Assembly (NCBI GenBank): GCA_000314955.1
Contig: BAEM01000007.1
Coordinates: 124,001-188,000 of the forward strand
DNA length: 64,000 bases
Origin: Paraglaciecola chathamensis S18K6
Lineage (GTDB): Bacteria > Pseudomonadota > Gammaproteobacteria > Enterobacterales > Alteromonadaceae
Direction: 5' to 3'
Under the pieces are notes generated by a model. The model did not search any database. It was given only the letters and a program-made list of their open reading frames with translations, and had not been told where the DNA came from. The translations under genes and the position numbers were made by a program. Positions 10,375-19,849 of this stretch are shown here, piece by piece (position 1 is the first letter of the stretch; each line of letters opens with the position of its first letter).

Positions 10375-11613
10375 ATGGCGCGTCTATTTATTAGCTTGTA
10401 CTTGTTTATTGTGTTGGCCATGATTGGTTTAAGCGCTGGGCTCGAGCGTGCTTTTAGCCCAGAGCCGCAAGGCCCCACCGGCCATGTAAAAACAATTATG
10501 ACGCTTTTCGATACCGCCATTAACACCCATAGTGACCCACTACAGCTTGCAAAAAACACTCAACTTCCCTATCGGATCGTACCATACGCCAGTATCGGTT
10601 GGAGTGAGCAAAGTGCTGCGCAGCTCAAAGAAAACAAGAGTGTCTTACTTTTTGATGAAGCCATAGGCGAACAGCTATATATCCCGTTGAGCAATACCGA
10701 TTTACTAGAGCTAGATATCACCAGAGCGCAAAACAATGGCCGAACACTCGCCCTGTACAGCGGTATATTCTTTCTCTTACTTGGCGGCCTTATCGCCCTT
10801 TGGATTTGGCCATTGTGGCGCGACTTAAGTGAACTGAAGCGCAGCGTTAGCCACGTTCAGGATGATGGCAGCCTGGCTGATAACCACATTTCGCAGACGT
10901 CCCTTGTTGCTCCTATCGCGCAAGCGTTAAACGATATGAGTGTGAAAGTGAAGAGCTTACTGCAGTCTCAACGAGAATTGTCAGGCGCCGTTGCCCATGA
11001 GTTTCGTACGCCCTTAGCTAGATTAAAGTTTGCTCTTGAAGCGCGCCCCAGCGCTGGCTCGCCTCAATGGCACGCCATGACGCTAGATGTAGAAGAATTA
11101 GAGCGCTTGGTGCAAGAAATGCTTGATTACTCAGGCAGTGATGTACTTTCCCCTGAGTTGAATTTAGCTGAAATCCCGCTAAAGGCATTAACCACCCAAG
11201 TGGTACAACAATTACGGGAACCTTATTTGGCACAACTTGATATTTCAATTGAAGGTGAAGCTCTTATTTTGTTGGCCGACGATCATTTTGTGCAACGGGC
11301 GCTAGAAAATCTATTGATTAACGCCAGTCGATACGCCAAAACCTGTATTTGTGTCACGATTTATCATGCACAACAGGACGTTGTTGTGAGTGTTGAAGAT
11401 GACGGCCCCGGCATAGATAAAGCAGTGCAAGAGAAAATATTTGACGCATTTTATCGGCCTGATGAAGCACGCACTCGTGCATCAGGGGGAGCCGGCTTAG
11501 GTTTAGCTATTGTGCGGCGTATTCAGCAATGGCATGAAGGCGATTGTCAGGTTCAGGACTCTCGCCTAGGCGGGGCAAAATTCATATTGCGCTACCCTAG
11601 GCGCAACACTTAA
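10375..11613 (+). CDS. RstB-type sensor histidine kinase
   Basis: 412 residues. N-terminal transmembrane helix (about 3–22), a short periplasmic domain of about 100 residues, a second helix (about 126–145), HAMP, then the dimerisation/phospho-acceptor helix with His208 in GAVAHEFRTPLARL, and the ATPase domain with N box (ENLLINASRYAK), G1 (DDGPGID), F box and G2 (GGAGLGLAIV). All catalytic boxes are intact. Last gene of the mipA–DUF3019–regulator–kinase unit; it phosphorylates the adjacent regulator by position. The signal is unknown. Confidence 0.93.
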   Translation: MARLFISLYLFIVLAMIGLSAGLERAFSPEPQGPTGHVKTIMTLFDTAINTHSDPLQLAKNTQLPYRIVPYASIGWSEQSAAQLKENKSVLLFDEAIGEQLYIPLSNTDLLELDITRAQNNGRTLALYSGIFFLLLGGLIALWIWPLWRDLSELKRSVSHVQDDGSLADNHISQTSLVAPIAQALNDMSVKVKSLLQSQRELSGAVAHEFRTPLARLKFALEARPSAGSPQWHAMTLDVEELERLVQEMLDYSGSDVLSPELNLAEIPLKALTTQVVQQLREPYLAQLDISIEGEALILLADDHFVQRALENLLINASRYAKTCICVTIYHAQQDVVVSVEDDGPGIDKAVQEKIFDAFYRPDEARTRASGGAGLGLAIVRRIQQWHEGDCQVQDSRLGGAKFILRYPRRNT

Positions 11614-11661
11614 CGCATTAACTGATTGGGTTTATTCACGCCCTGTGGATGCTTCTTTAGG

Positions 11662-11675
11662 CTGATCTCTATCAA
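11662..11675. promoter_or_regulatory. FNR-like box upstream of ccoG
   Basis: CTGAT-N4-ATCAA matches the FNR/EtrA consensus TTGAT-N4-ATCAA at 9 of 10 positions. Its centre lies about 71 bases before the start predicted from the extended -10 element, a position used by class I FNR activation. Oxygen-limited control would make sense for a cbb3 oxidase assembly gene. Confidence 0.55.
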
Positions 11676-11723
11676 TCTTTAGAGCGATGAACAAAGCAAG
11701 TTGACGTATTTTGAACTACGAAC

Positions 11724-11732
11724 TGCTATAAT
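11724..11732 (+). promoter_or_regulatory. Extended -10 promoter element of ccoG
   Basis: TGCTATAAT is a perfect TGn extended -10 with consensus TATAAT. No good -35 exists at 17 bases (TTGACG lies 20 bases upstream), which fits an activator-dependent or extended -10 promoter. Confidence 0.5.
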
Positions 11733-11781
11733 GCGCCGCGTTTATGTGCCTTAAGTATCTCGGTTCAGTCTAGGAGCAGCA

Positions 11782-13209
11782 ATGAGTGACCGCATTCCCG
11801 TTAAAGATATCTCTCCGGTTCAGGTTCATCGCCCTGACAAAAGCAAACACAATGATCACTATACCCCTCGCAGTCGCATTTATGTGCGAGCAGTAAAAGG
11901 GGCATTAGAGAACTTCAGACGCTTCTTTGGTTTGGTGTTTTTATCACTTTTTGCCATTCTTCCTTGGCTACAATTTGAAGGCAGCCAAGCCATCTTGCTG
12001 GATATAGGTGCACAGCGCTTTCAAATATTTGGCCTAACCTTATGGCCACAAGATCTTACCTTACTAGCATGGATTTTTATCGTTGCTGCATTCGCTTTGT
12101 TCTTTGTTACCACCTTTGCAGGACGAGTATGGTGCGGTTTTATGTGCCCCCAAACCACATGGACTTTTATCTATATTTGGTTTGAAGAAAAGATTGAAGG
12201 TAGCCGCAATAAGCGCATCAAGTTAGATGAACGCAAAATGGACACCGACAAATTCGTGCGCAAAACCTTAAAGCATGTTGCTTGGGTCAGTGTTGCCCTA
12301 CTCACATCGCTGACTTTTGTGGGTTACTTCACACCGATTGACGCACTGTTCATCGACTTTTTTACTTTTTCATCTAGCTTTTGGGCGACAGTATGCGTGC
12401 TGTTTTTTGCCGTGTGTACATATGGTAATGCAGCCTATATGCGCGAAATTATGTGCACCCACATATGCCCGTATGCGCGTTTCCAAAGTGCCATGTTTGA
12501 CAAAGACACCTTTACAGTAGCCTATGATGCCGCACGTGGTGAACAGCGCGGCCCTCGTCCACGCAAGGCGACTCGAGAGCAAAATGCCGCCAAAGGCTTG
12601 GGCGATTGTATTGATTGCAACTTGTGCGTACAGGTATGCCCAACAGGTATCGATATTCGAAATGGTCTGCAGTACGAGTGCATCAATTGCGGTGCCTGTG
12701 TTGATGCCTGTAACGGCGTAATGGATAAAATGAATTACCCAAAAGGGCTCATAAGCTTTACCTCTGAAACACAATTAGCTGGGGGCCAGACTAAAATATT
12801 CCGCCCTAAACTTATCGGTTATGCGGTTGTTTTGGTATTGATGAGTGCACTATTGGTGTTTGAATTATTAAGCCGCGTGCCGTTAGAGGTCGATATCATT
12901 CGAGATCGTAACGCCCTATATCGTGAAACTAATGACGGCCTAATCGAGAACGTTTATACACTCAAGATACTGAATAAATCACAACATACTCAGCATTTTG
13001 ATATTAGTGTGAATGGCCTAGAAGGCCACAGATTCATAGGTGATGAGAGTGTCACTGTGATGGGTGGTGAGGTATTTAACTTGCCAATCAGTATCGCTAT
13101 CGACCCTTACCAATTGGATGAGCCCGTGACTGAATTTAGCTTCACTATTCGCTCCCAAGAAGACGAGGATGCCATTATCAAACAGCCCTCTAAGTTCTTG
13201 TATCGCTAA
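11782..13209 (+). CDS. ccoG: Cytochrome c oxidase accessory protein CcoG (FixG/RdxA)
   Basis: 475 residues. Inner-membrane iron-sulfur protein needed for cbb3-type oxidase assembly, where it reduces Cu(II) for the copper chain (established for the family). Membrane helices lie at about 45–65, 90–115, 160–185, 195–215 and 345–365. Conserved Cys motifs GRVWCGFMCPQTTW and CTHICPYARFQ are followed by a ferredoxin-like segment at about 276–315 with two 4Fe-4S sets (CIDCNLCVQVCP and CINCGACVDAC). The C-terminal part is a periplasmic immunoglobulin-like domain. The cbb3 genes themselves are not in this window. Its stop overlaps the srkA start (TAATG). Confidence 0.95.
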   Translation: MSDRIPVKDISPVQVHRPDKSKHNDHYTPRSRIYVRAVKGALENFRRFFGLVFLSLFAILPWLQFEGSQAILLDIGAQRFQIFGLTLWPQDLTLLAWIFIVAAFALFFVTTFAGRVWCGFMCPQTTWTFIYIWFEEKIEGSRNKRIKLDERKMDTDKFVRKTLKHVAWVSVALLTSLTFVGYFTPIDALFIDFFTFSSSFWATVCVLFFAVCTYGNAAYMREIMCTHICPYARFQSAMFDKDTFTVAYDAARGEQRGPRPRKATREQNAAKGLGDCIDCNLCVQVCPTGIDIRNGLQYECINCGACVDACNGVMDKMNYPKGLISFTSETQLAGGQTKIFRPKLIGYAVVLVLMSALLVFELLSRVPLEVDIIRDRNALYRETNDGLIENVYTLKILNKSQHTQHFDISVNGLEGHRFIGDESVTVMGGEVFNLPISIAIDPYQLDEPVTEFSFTIRSQEDEDAIIKQPSKFLYR

Positions 13210-14174
13210 TGAGCACCTTTAATTTTAGTGAACTCACACCGGACCTTATTCTTGACGCCATCGAATCAGAGGGCGTCTTGGTGGAATCCGGCCTGTTAGC
13301 CTTAAACAGCTATGAAAATCGTGTCTATCAATTTATCGGCCAAGATAATAAACGTTATGTCGCAAAGTTCTATCGCCCCCAACGCTGGAGCGAAGCCCAG
13401 TTAAATGAAGAACATAGCTTTTCATTAGAGCTAGCGGAACATGAGGTTCCTGTGGTTGCGCCTATGGTGATTAATGGCAAAAGTTTGCACCAGTATCAAG
13501 GCTATCAATTTGCGCTTTTCCCTTCTGTAGGGGGCCGCCAATTCGAAGTCGACAACCTAGATCAGCTGGAATGGATGGGACGCTTTATCGGGCGTATACA
13601 TCAGGTGGCTAAAACGCGATTGTTTTCCCACAGGCCCACCATTGGGATTGAAGATTACTTGGTTAAGTCTGTGGCTGAATTACAAAATAGCCAGCTTATA
13701 CCACAGAGCTTGCACGAGGCTTTTTTCACCATTTTAGAGCAGGTGGTCAAATTAACGAGCGAGCGTTATCACACCACGGATATCATCCGATTGCATGGTG
13801 ATTGTCACCCAGGCAACATCTTGTGGCGTGATGGCCCTACTTTTGTCGATTTAGATGATTGCCGCAACGGCCCAGCCGTACAAGATTTATGGATGATGTT
13901 ATCTGGCGATCGTCAGTCGCAGTCATTGCAGTTAAGTACGATCGTTGAAGCTTATGATGAATTCTGTGAATTTAACCCTACGCAGTTAAGCCTGATTGAG
14001 CCACTTCGCGCTATGCGTATGGTTCATTACATGGCTTGGTTGCATAGGCGCTGGCAAGATCCTGCGTTTCCTCAGGCCTTTGCTTGGTTTGCTGAGCCTA
14101 AATATTGGGAGCAGCAAATTCTGGCGCTCAAAGAGCAGTTTTCAGCGTTACACGAAACTGAACTTCGTATTTGA
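13209..14174 (+). CDS. srkA: Stress response serine/threonine kinase SrkA (YihE)
   Basis: 321 residues, close to the usual 328. Cytoplasmic kinase of the aminoglycoside-phosphotransferase fold, linked in E. coli to envelope (Cpx) stress and to countering MazEF-mediated death. Visible motifs are the catalytic loop HGDCHPGNILW and the metal-binding VDLDDCRNGP, and the N-lobe Lys in YVAKFYRP. The start overlaps the ccoG stop (TAATG), and dsbA follows about 130 bases later; the srkA–dsbA order is the same as in enterobacteria, which supports the assignment. Confidence 0.95.
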   Translation: MSTFNFSELTPDLILDAIESEGVLVESGLLALNSYENRVYQFIGQDNKRYVAKFYRPQRWSEAQLNEEHSFSLELAEHEVPVVAPMVINGKSLHQYQGYQFALFPSVGGRQFEVDNLDQLEWMGRFIGRIHQVAKTRLFSHRPTIGIEDYLVKSVAELQNSQLIPQSLHEAFFTILEQVVKLTSERYHTTDIIRLHGDCHPGNILWRDGPTFVDLDDCRNGPAVQDLWMMLSGDRQSQSLQLSTIVEAYDEFCEFNPTQLSLIEPLRAMRMVHYMAWLHRRWQDPAFPQAFAWFAEPKYWEQQILALKEQFSALHETELRI

Positions 14175-14307
14175 CCTTATTCAGACTGCGTTAATGCACG
14201 CCCCATAAGATATATTTTCTTATAACTGGTTACAAAGTGCAGTCGGCATTTTATTTTAGCTATGCTAATCTGCTCCGAGTTATTTTTACTAAAGAGATGA
14301 ATTAACA

Positions 14308-14931
14308 ATGAAAAAAATCATACTTGCTTTTGTTTTTGCGGTTTTAGTTCCGCTTCAAGCATGCGCTCAAGAAACATGGAAAGAAGGTGAGCATTACACC
14401 ATCATTAACGAAACCGCCACCGACAAACCTGTCATAAATGAGTTCTTCTCTTATTGGTGCCCGCACTGTTTTCAGTTCGAACCTATCGCTAAAAAAATTC
14501 AAGAGAAAATGGGCGACGACGTAAAGTTTGAAAAAGTACATGTAAACTTCATGGGCTTTACCAGTGCTGAAACCCAAGACGATGCAAGTCGTGCCCTTAT
14601 GGTAGCCCGTGCGCTGAAGAAAGAAGATGCCCTAAGCACCGCTATCTTTCGTTACATACACGTACAAAAATCACCAATCACTAACATCAAAGATTTGAAG
14701 AATATCTTTATGGTTAATGGTGTAGCAGAAGCAGATTTCGACAAGCTGGTCAGCAGCTTTGGCGTAAATAGCATGCTGAAAAAGAACAACAAGTTAGTTC
14801 AAGAGTACCGTAACCACTTGCGCGGTGTGCCTAACTTTATTGTCAACGGTAAGTATCAGGCTAAGTTTACTCGTGATATGACCAACGACGATATCGTGAA
14901 TTTGATTGTGTGGTTGTCTAAGCAAAAGTAA
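14308..14931 (+). CDS. dsbA: Thiol:disulfide interchange protein DsbA
   Basis: 207 residues. Periplasmic oxidase that introduces disulfide bonds into exported proteins; re-oxidised by DsbB. Signal peptide of about 20 residues (ends ACAQ-E), thioredoxin fold with the active-site CPHC in SYWCPHCFQF and the cis-proline loop GVPNFIV; a helical insert lies between. Own promoter region in the 130-base gap after srkA, and a strong terminator downstream. Confidence 0.96.
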   Translation: MKKIILAFVFAVLVPLQACAQETWKEGEHYTIINETATDKPVINEFFSYWCPHCFQFEPIAKKIQEKMGDDVKFEKVHVNFMGFTSAETQDDASRALMVARALKKEDALSTAIFRYIHVQKSPITNIKDLKNIFMVNGVAEADFDKLVSSFGVNSMLKKNNKLVQEYRNHLRGVPNFIVNGKYQAKFTRDMTNDDIVNLIVWLSKQK

Positions 14932-15333
14932 CACGTTGTAATTGGCTGAGTAGCTAAGTAACGTTTATCAGCTTACTTAGTTAAAGCGAGGTTTCACTAA
15001 GCAACCTATTAAAGCCCCATTTGAGCATTTCAAATGGGGCTTTTTTGTGGGGTAATTTAAGTGGCTAAGCTCGGTACAAAAACCTACCAAAACCGCGTCA
15101 CCACTGGCTTTACTCGGTTAAAAATAGATTTGATATGTCGTGACTTGAGCATGTTTTGTGTCAGTATGTTACTACTTGCGAATATTTACCGAGACATCGA
15201 GTGCAAGATTTGACGCTCATACTGGGTAAATATCAATGTATAAAACCCAAGTATCGACCTAGGACGACGTTCACCCTGTCCACGACTTTGGTGTCGTAGT
15301 TCTCGGCCTCTATTGTTCAGGGGTGAGGTAACT
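14932..15333. other. Intergenic region dsbA–MASE1 cyclase
   Basis: About 400 bases. Apart from the dsbA terminator it holds only the leader of the next gene, with a good Shine-Dalgarno (GGGGTGAGG) at its end. No gene or RNA recognised. Confidence 0.6.
15011..15046 (+). terminator. Rho-independent terminator after dsbA
   Basis: Long near-perfect stem (AAAGCCCCATTTGA pairing with TCAAATGGGGCTTT across a 4-nt loop) followed by TTTTTT-like run, 80 bases after the dsbA stop. Confidence 0.88.
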
Positions 15334-16824
15334 ATGCAAGACAATATCCAGTCTACAGCAGGCGTCTTCAAATGGCTGCGCGGTATTACCTTTATGGTGT
15401 TATGGCTAACAGTATGGGCTGTTGCACAACTCATGGAATATACCGCCCACGCCAGTGTGTGGTTCCCCGCATCAGGATTAACCTACGCCGCTTTGCTGAT
15501 CATTGGCTCATCTGCCGTATTACCATTAACGTTTTGTGCTGTCATCGTCACTTTGCTCACATGCATACAATACGCTTTGCCATTAAACTTACCCCAAGCG
15601 ATACAAGCAGGCCTGCTATTCGCCGGGGCGCATATTATTCCCTATTGGCTAAGTGCACAGCTATTTGTGTGGATAGCTAAATTAGATCGCCTAAGCACAC
15701 CTGGTATGATTATTCTTTATATTATTCACTCTGGGGTAGCGTCTCTGTGTACAACTGTGCTGGTGATATACAGCCTCGTATTTAGCAATATGATGCCAGC
15801 AAGTGACATCAGCCAAACGTGGCTTGCGTTTTGGATTGGAGATTATGCAGGCGTGCTTATTTTAGCTCCTTTGTTTAGTGCTTTACTGAGCGAGCATTTT
15901 GAGAAAACACGTTTCGTGCTGAAAAAGTATCTTAGTCCTAATCAAACCAAAGCAAGTCCCTTTTATTTTTGTAAGATGATGCTTGTGACCCTGCTTGTTA
16001 GCTTCATCATGCTATTGAACCAATATACTCAACAGCAAGAGAGTGCCTTTGTAATCTTCTTGCTGGTGCTACCGCATATGTGGATTGCTTGCACCGAAAG
16101 TGCGCTGTTCAACATGCTTAGCCTGACCTACAGTTGCCTGCTTATTGCGATATTTGTGAACCTATTTGGCCTTAATGAATATGTATTGATCTATCAATTT
16201 GCCATTATCATTGTTGCGGCAAACGCTTTATTTGGCATCGCCGTGCCTGCGTTAGTGGCAGACAACGAAAAATTACAAGCAATTATTACCACCGATGCCC
16301 TCACTCAAGCAGCCTCACGACAACATTTTATGCAACAAGCCGAACGTGCAGTTAATCGTAGCCTGAACGATGAAATGCCACTGTCTCTTATTATGTTCGA
16401 CATGGACAACTTTAAAAAAGTGAATGATACATTCGGTCATAGCGCTGGCGACAAAGCATTGCAGAGTGTTTGCCAAGTGGCGCAGCTTTCCTTGCGCCCT
16501 ACTGATTTACTTGGGCGTTTCGGTGGGGATGAATTTGTCGCTTTACTGCCTGACTCGACTAACGTGGAAGCCCAGCAAATTGCACAGCGTATTTTAACCA
16601 GTGTCAACAAAGCAGAAGTCGCCCCAGGACAACCGATTCACTGTAGTTTTGGCGTCGCTCAATTAAGCCAAGATCAGAATTTTACCGAATTATTTAATGC
16701 CGCTGACAAAGCCCTGTATAAGGCAAAGCAACAAGGGCGCAATACGATAGTTAATGCCCAAAGCCTAGATGCAAAAGAACTTAGTGCCAAAAACAAGACA
16801 CCAGCTGGGGGAAATCTCGTTTAA
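15334..16824 (+). CDS. MASE1-GGDEF diguanylate cyclase
   Basis: 496 residues from the ATG preceded by GGGGTGAGG at ideal spacing; a TTG seven codons earlier is a worse choice. The N-terminal 300 residues are a polytopic MASE1 membrane sensor (about eight helices, with the typical [14 protein letters not shown]). The GGDEF domain begins near 320, has an intact GGDEF motif near residue 397 and an RPTD inhibitory site exactly five residues before it. An active, product-inhibited c-di-GMP synthase at the inner membrane is expected. Convergent with ung, whose stop codon overlaps its own end by a few bases. Ligand unknown. Confidence 0.92.
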   Translation: MQDNIQSTAGVFKWLRGITFMVLWLTVWAVAQLMEYTAHASVWFPASGLTYAALLIIGSSAVLPLTFCAVIVTLLTCIQYALPLNLPQAIQAGLLFAGAHIIPYWLSAQLFVWIAKLDRLSTPGMIILYIIHSGVASLCTTVLVIYSLVFSNMMPASDISQTWLAFWIGDYAGVLILAPLFSALLSEHFEKTRFVLKKYLSPNQTKASPFYFCKMMLVTLLVSFIMLLNQYTQQQESAFVIFLLVLPHMWIACTESALFNMLSLTYSCLLIAIFVNLFGLNEYVLIYQFAIIIVAANALFGIAVPALVADNEKLQAIITTDALTQAASRQHFMQQAERAVNRSLNDEMPLSLIMFDMDNFKKVNDTFGHSAGDKALQSVCQVAQLSLRPTDLLGRFGGDEFVALLPDSTNVEAQQIAQRILTSVNKAEVAPGQPIHCSFGVAQLSQDQNFTELFNAADKALYKAKQQGRNTIVNAQSLDAKELSAKNKTPAGGNLV

Positions 16825-17489
16825 ATTTGCCAGTCTATCGGCCTGCGACCGCTGTCTTTTAATATCTGATTGGTTTGTGCGAAATGCCCACACTCAAAGA
16901 ACCCTCTATAAGCTGACAAAGGCGACGGGTGCGCAGCGGTTAATACATGATGTTTAGATGCATCAATTAACGCTGCCTTTTTCTGTGCATGGCTGCCCCA
17001 CAGTAAAAATACGACACCACTGGCATGCTCATTGAGCTGAGTAATCACGTTATCAGTAAACCTTTCCCAGCCAATTTTGGCATGAGAATGCGCCTTAGCT
17101 TGCTCAACAGTGAGCACAGTATTGAGTAAGAACACACCTTGAAGCGCCCAAGACTGCAAACAGCCGTGATCAGGTACAATAAAGTCAGGGAAATCGTGTT
17201 GCAGAGCTTTGTACATGTTTTTTAGCGAAGGAGGCGGTTTAATGCCTTTTTGTACTGAAAAACTCAAACCATGGGCCTGTTCTGGCCCGTGGTATGGGTC
17301 TTGACCAAGAATAACCACTTTCACTTGGTTAAGCTCGGTATTGGCAAACGCGTTAAATATATCTTTGTCAGGCGGGTATATCACTTTACCTTGAGCGCGC
17401 TCGCTGGCGATAAAATGCAAAATATCGGTGAAGTAAGCTTGCCGCTTTTCTTCACCGAGTACATCTTGCCATGTAGCGGCTTGGGTCAT
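16821..17489 (-). CDS. ung: Uracil-DNA glycosylase
   Basis: 222 residues, normal for family 1 UDG. Removes uracil from DNA in base-excision repair. The water-activating loop [18 protein letters not shown], the Phe/Asn uracil pocket ([11 protein letters not shown]) and the leucine loop [17 protein letters not shown] are all intact. Shares its 3' end with the convergent MASE1-GGDEF gene (4-base overlap). It lies just downstream of thrC with about 30 bases between, so some read-through from the thr operon is possible. Confidence 0.97.
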   Translation of the reverse strand: MTQAATWQDVLGEEKRQAYFTDILHFIASERAQGKVIYPPDKDIFNAFANTELNQVKVVILGQDPYHGPEQAHGLSFSVQKGIKPPPSLKNMYKALQHDFPDFIVPDHGCLQSWALQGVFLLNTVLTVEQAKAHSHAKIGWERFTDNVITQLNEHASGVVFLLWGSHAQKKAALIDASKHHVLTAAHPSPLSAYRGFFECGHFAQTNQILKDSGRRPIDWQI

Positions 17490-17520
17490 TTATCCCGCCC
17501 TTGTAAAATCAACGCAACAC

Positions 17521-18804
17521 TTAGCCTAATAAGCTAAACAAGTGCTTTTTAAGCGTTTCATAATCGCTTGGTAAGTCTACCGCTAGGCTTTCTTTGGTAG
17601 AACAGTCAACCAAAGGCTGAGGCAAACTAATCGGCTGACCGAGTACGTTCTCTACCGTTTCACGGAACTTAGCTGGGTGCGCTGTACCTAGGAATATACC
17701 GGTATCGCCTTCTTCCATATGGCGAACCAATGCTTTGTATGCAACTGCGGCATGGGGCTCACTAACGTAGCCGATTTGCGCAAGTTGGCGCATAGCCACC
17801 TGAGTGTAATCTTCATCAACGGTATCACCTGAAAGCACTTCACGGGGTAAGTAACCCTGCTCAATGATTGCTTCGATACGTGGCCAATTGTTTGGTTGGC
17901 TTACATCCATTGCGTTAGACATGGTCGCAACTGTGTCTTTTGGATCCCATTCGCCCGTTTTTAAATAACGTGGAACGGTATCGTTTAAGTTAGTTGCCGC
18001 AACGAAGTGCTTAACCGGCAAGCCCATGGTTTTAGCAATCATACCCGCGGTTAAATTACCAAAATTACCGCTAGGCACAGAGATAACTGCGTTTTCACGT
18101 TGCTCTTTGCTTAGCTGTGAAATCGCTTCAAAGTAGTAACACACCTGAGCAACCAAACGGCTGATGTTGATAGAGTTCGCAGAGTTAAGGTGTAACCCTT
18201 CACGCACGTCTACATCATCAAAGGCGCTTTTTACCATTTGTTGACATGCATCGAAATCATCTTCAATCGATACCGTATGAATGTTGTCACCTAAGGTAGT
18301 AAACAGTTTTTCTTGTAGCGGGCTAATTTTGCCTTTCGGGAACAAGATAACCACATTGATGTTATCTAACCCGTGGAACGCGTGAGCAACCGCAGCACCC
18401 GTATCGCCAGAAGTGGCGGTTAGAATGGTGATTTTCTCGCCCGCGGCAATTTCAGTTAAACACTGGGCCATAAAACGGCCGCCAAAGTCTTTAAACGCGA
18501 GGGTTGGCCCGTGGAACAACTCAAGGCTGTAAACGTTGTCAGCCACTTTCGCCAAAGGCGCTTCAAAGGCGAAGGCACGCTCAACAATACCTTGCAAACG
18601 GTCCCGCGGGATCTCGTCACCAATTAATTGACTCAGAATTTCAACCGAGCGCTCAACGAACGGCATATCAAGAATGGCGTCGATGTCATCAAATGTTGGC
18701 AAACTAGTTGGGAAATATAACCCTTGGTTTTTGCCTAACCCTTTTTTAACCGCTTCTGCAAAGCTGACTTTGTCTGAGGGGTCTTTTAAATTAACTAGTT
18801 CCAC
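17521..18804 (-). CDS. thrC: Threonine synthase
   Basis: 427 residues starting at a GTG (VELVNLKDPSDKVSF) preceded by AAGGT; this gives the usual family length and aligns with the E. coli start, while the open frame upstream adds about 33 residues without support. PLP enzyme converting O-phosphohomoserine to threonine. The lysine of the PLP site is in FHGPTLAFKDFGGRF, and the phosphate-binding glycine run in SVPSGNFGNLTAG. Third gene of thrABC, 49 bases after thrB. Confidence 0.96.
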   Translation of the reverse strand: MELVNLKDPSDKVSFAEAVKKGLGKNQGLYFPTSLPTFDDIDAILDMPFVERSVEILSQLIGDEIPRDRLQGIVERAFAFEAPLAKVADNVYSLELFHGPTLAFKDFGGRFMAQCLTEIAAGEKITILTATSGDTGAAVAHAFHGLDNINVVILFPKGKISPLQEKLFTTLGDNIHTVSIEDDFDACQQMVKSAFDDVDVREGLHLNSANSINISRLVAQVCYYFEAISQLSKEQRENAVISVPSGNFGNLTAGMIAKTMGLPVKHFVAATNLNDTVPRYLKTGEWDPKDTVATMSNAMDVSQPNNWPRIEAIIEQGYLPREVLSGDTVDEDYTQVAMRQLAQIGYVSEPHAAVAYKALVRHMEEGDTGIFLGTAHPAKFRETVENVLGQPISLPQPLVDCSTKESLAVDLPSDYETLKKHLFSLLG

Positions 18805-18853
18805 GTTTCTTACCTTATGTGCTTTTTCAATAAAGCGTATTTTTAATAGTATG

Positions 18854-19849
18854 CTAGGCGCTGATATCTTTTGCCACAGCACCTTGTTCATCAAGCTGAC
18901 ATACATGGCTAAAGCCGGTGTCGTTTTGAATGTAATTCTCTTCTAACCAGGTGCTGATGGTTTGCGCCTGTTCAAGGTTATCGCACACGGCGAAGACCGT
19001 TGGGCCCGAGCCTGAAATACCGAATGCCATCGCGCCATTTTGCATCGCAAACTCACGAGATTCATCAAAGTAGGGTAGCAATGATTTTCGATAAGGTTCT
19101 GCGATTACATCTGTCATCATGCTCACCGCTAGTTTTTCATCTTGGCGATACAAGGCATCAATAAAGACCGCCAATTGACGACCAAATTTCAAGGTATTTG
19201 GCATCGACACTTGCTTAGGCAGAATATCTCTTGCGGCAGCGGTTGATACAGTGATACCTGAATAGCATGCCACCCAATACCAATGCTTGAATGTAGGCAG
19301 TTGTAGAGCCAGAGTGTCGGCCTGTTCCGCCATTAGCGTTAACCCACCTAAATAACAAGGTGCGACATTATCATAATGTACGCTGCCACTGATCTGACCT
19401 TCTAACTCACCCATAATCAACAACAGTTCGTGTTGGTTAAAAGGCACGTTTCCTAATAACTGGCCGTAAAATTCATTCAAACCATGCAGCGCAGCCACCA
19501 CTGATGCAGCACTTGAACCTAAACCACTGCCTATTGGCAAATGCTTGTGCAGGATCATTCGTACCGCCGGCAGTTCTACGCCCTTTTCACGCATCACTTT
19601 TACAAAGTGCTGGTAACAGCGCGTCACTATGTTGGTATCGTGATCAGCTGGTAATTTATGAGCAAAAGCGCCTTTGACTTCAAGACTGAATTCATCCGCT
19701 AATGCAAGGTCTACTTCATCACCAAGCACTGTGCCATCGATCGGCTTTAACGCGGCACCGAGTAAATCAAAACCTAAGCTAACATTACCTGTTGAAGCTG
19801 GGGCAAAAGCGCGCAGCATTTTACCCGCCATGTCATTAAATTCACTCAT
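18854..19849 (-). CDS. thrB: Homoserine kinase
   Basis: 331 residues from the ATG that overlaps the thrA stop (TAATG); an ATG six codons upstream is less likely. GHMP-family kinase that phosphorylates homoserine using ATP. Visible are the N-terminal APASTGNVSLGFDLLGAAL, the ATP-binding PIGSGLGSSAASVVAALHGLNE glycine/serine loop, and the C-terminal GISGSGPTVFAVCD. It sits between thrA and thrC. Confidence 0.96.
   Translation of the reverse strand: MSEFNDMAGKMLRAFAPASTGNVSLGFDLLGAALKPIDGTVLGDEVDLALADEFSLEVKGAFAHKLPADHDTNIVTRCYQHFVKVMREKGVELPAVRMILHKHLPIGSGLGSSAASVVAALHGLNEFYGQLLGNVPFNQHELLLIMGELEGQISGSVHYDNVAPCYLGGLTLMAEQADTLALQLPTFKHWYWVACYSGITVSTAAARDILPKQVSMPNTLKFGRQLAVFIDALYRQDEKLAVSMMTDVIAEPYRKSLLPYFDESREFAMQNGAMAFGISGSGPTVFAVCDNLEQAQTISTWLEENYIQNDTGFSHVCQLDEQGAVAKDISA

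Noticed and set aside
11701..11706. TTGACG as a -35 element for ccoG
   Set aside because: It is 20 bases from the -10, too far; the extended -10 and FNR-like box explain the promoter better.
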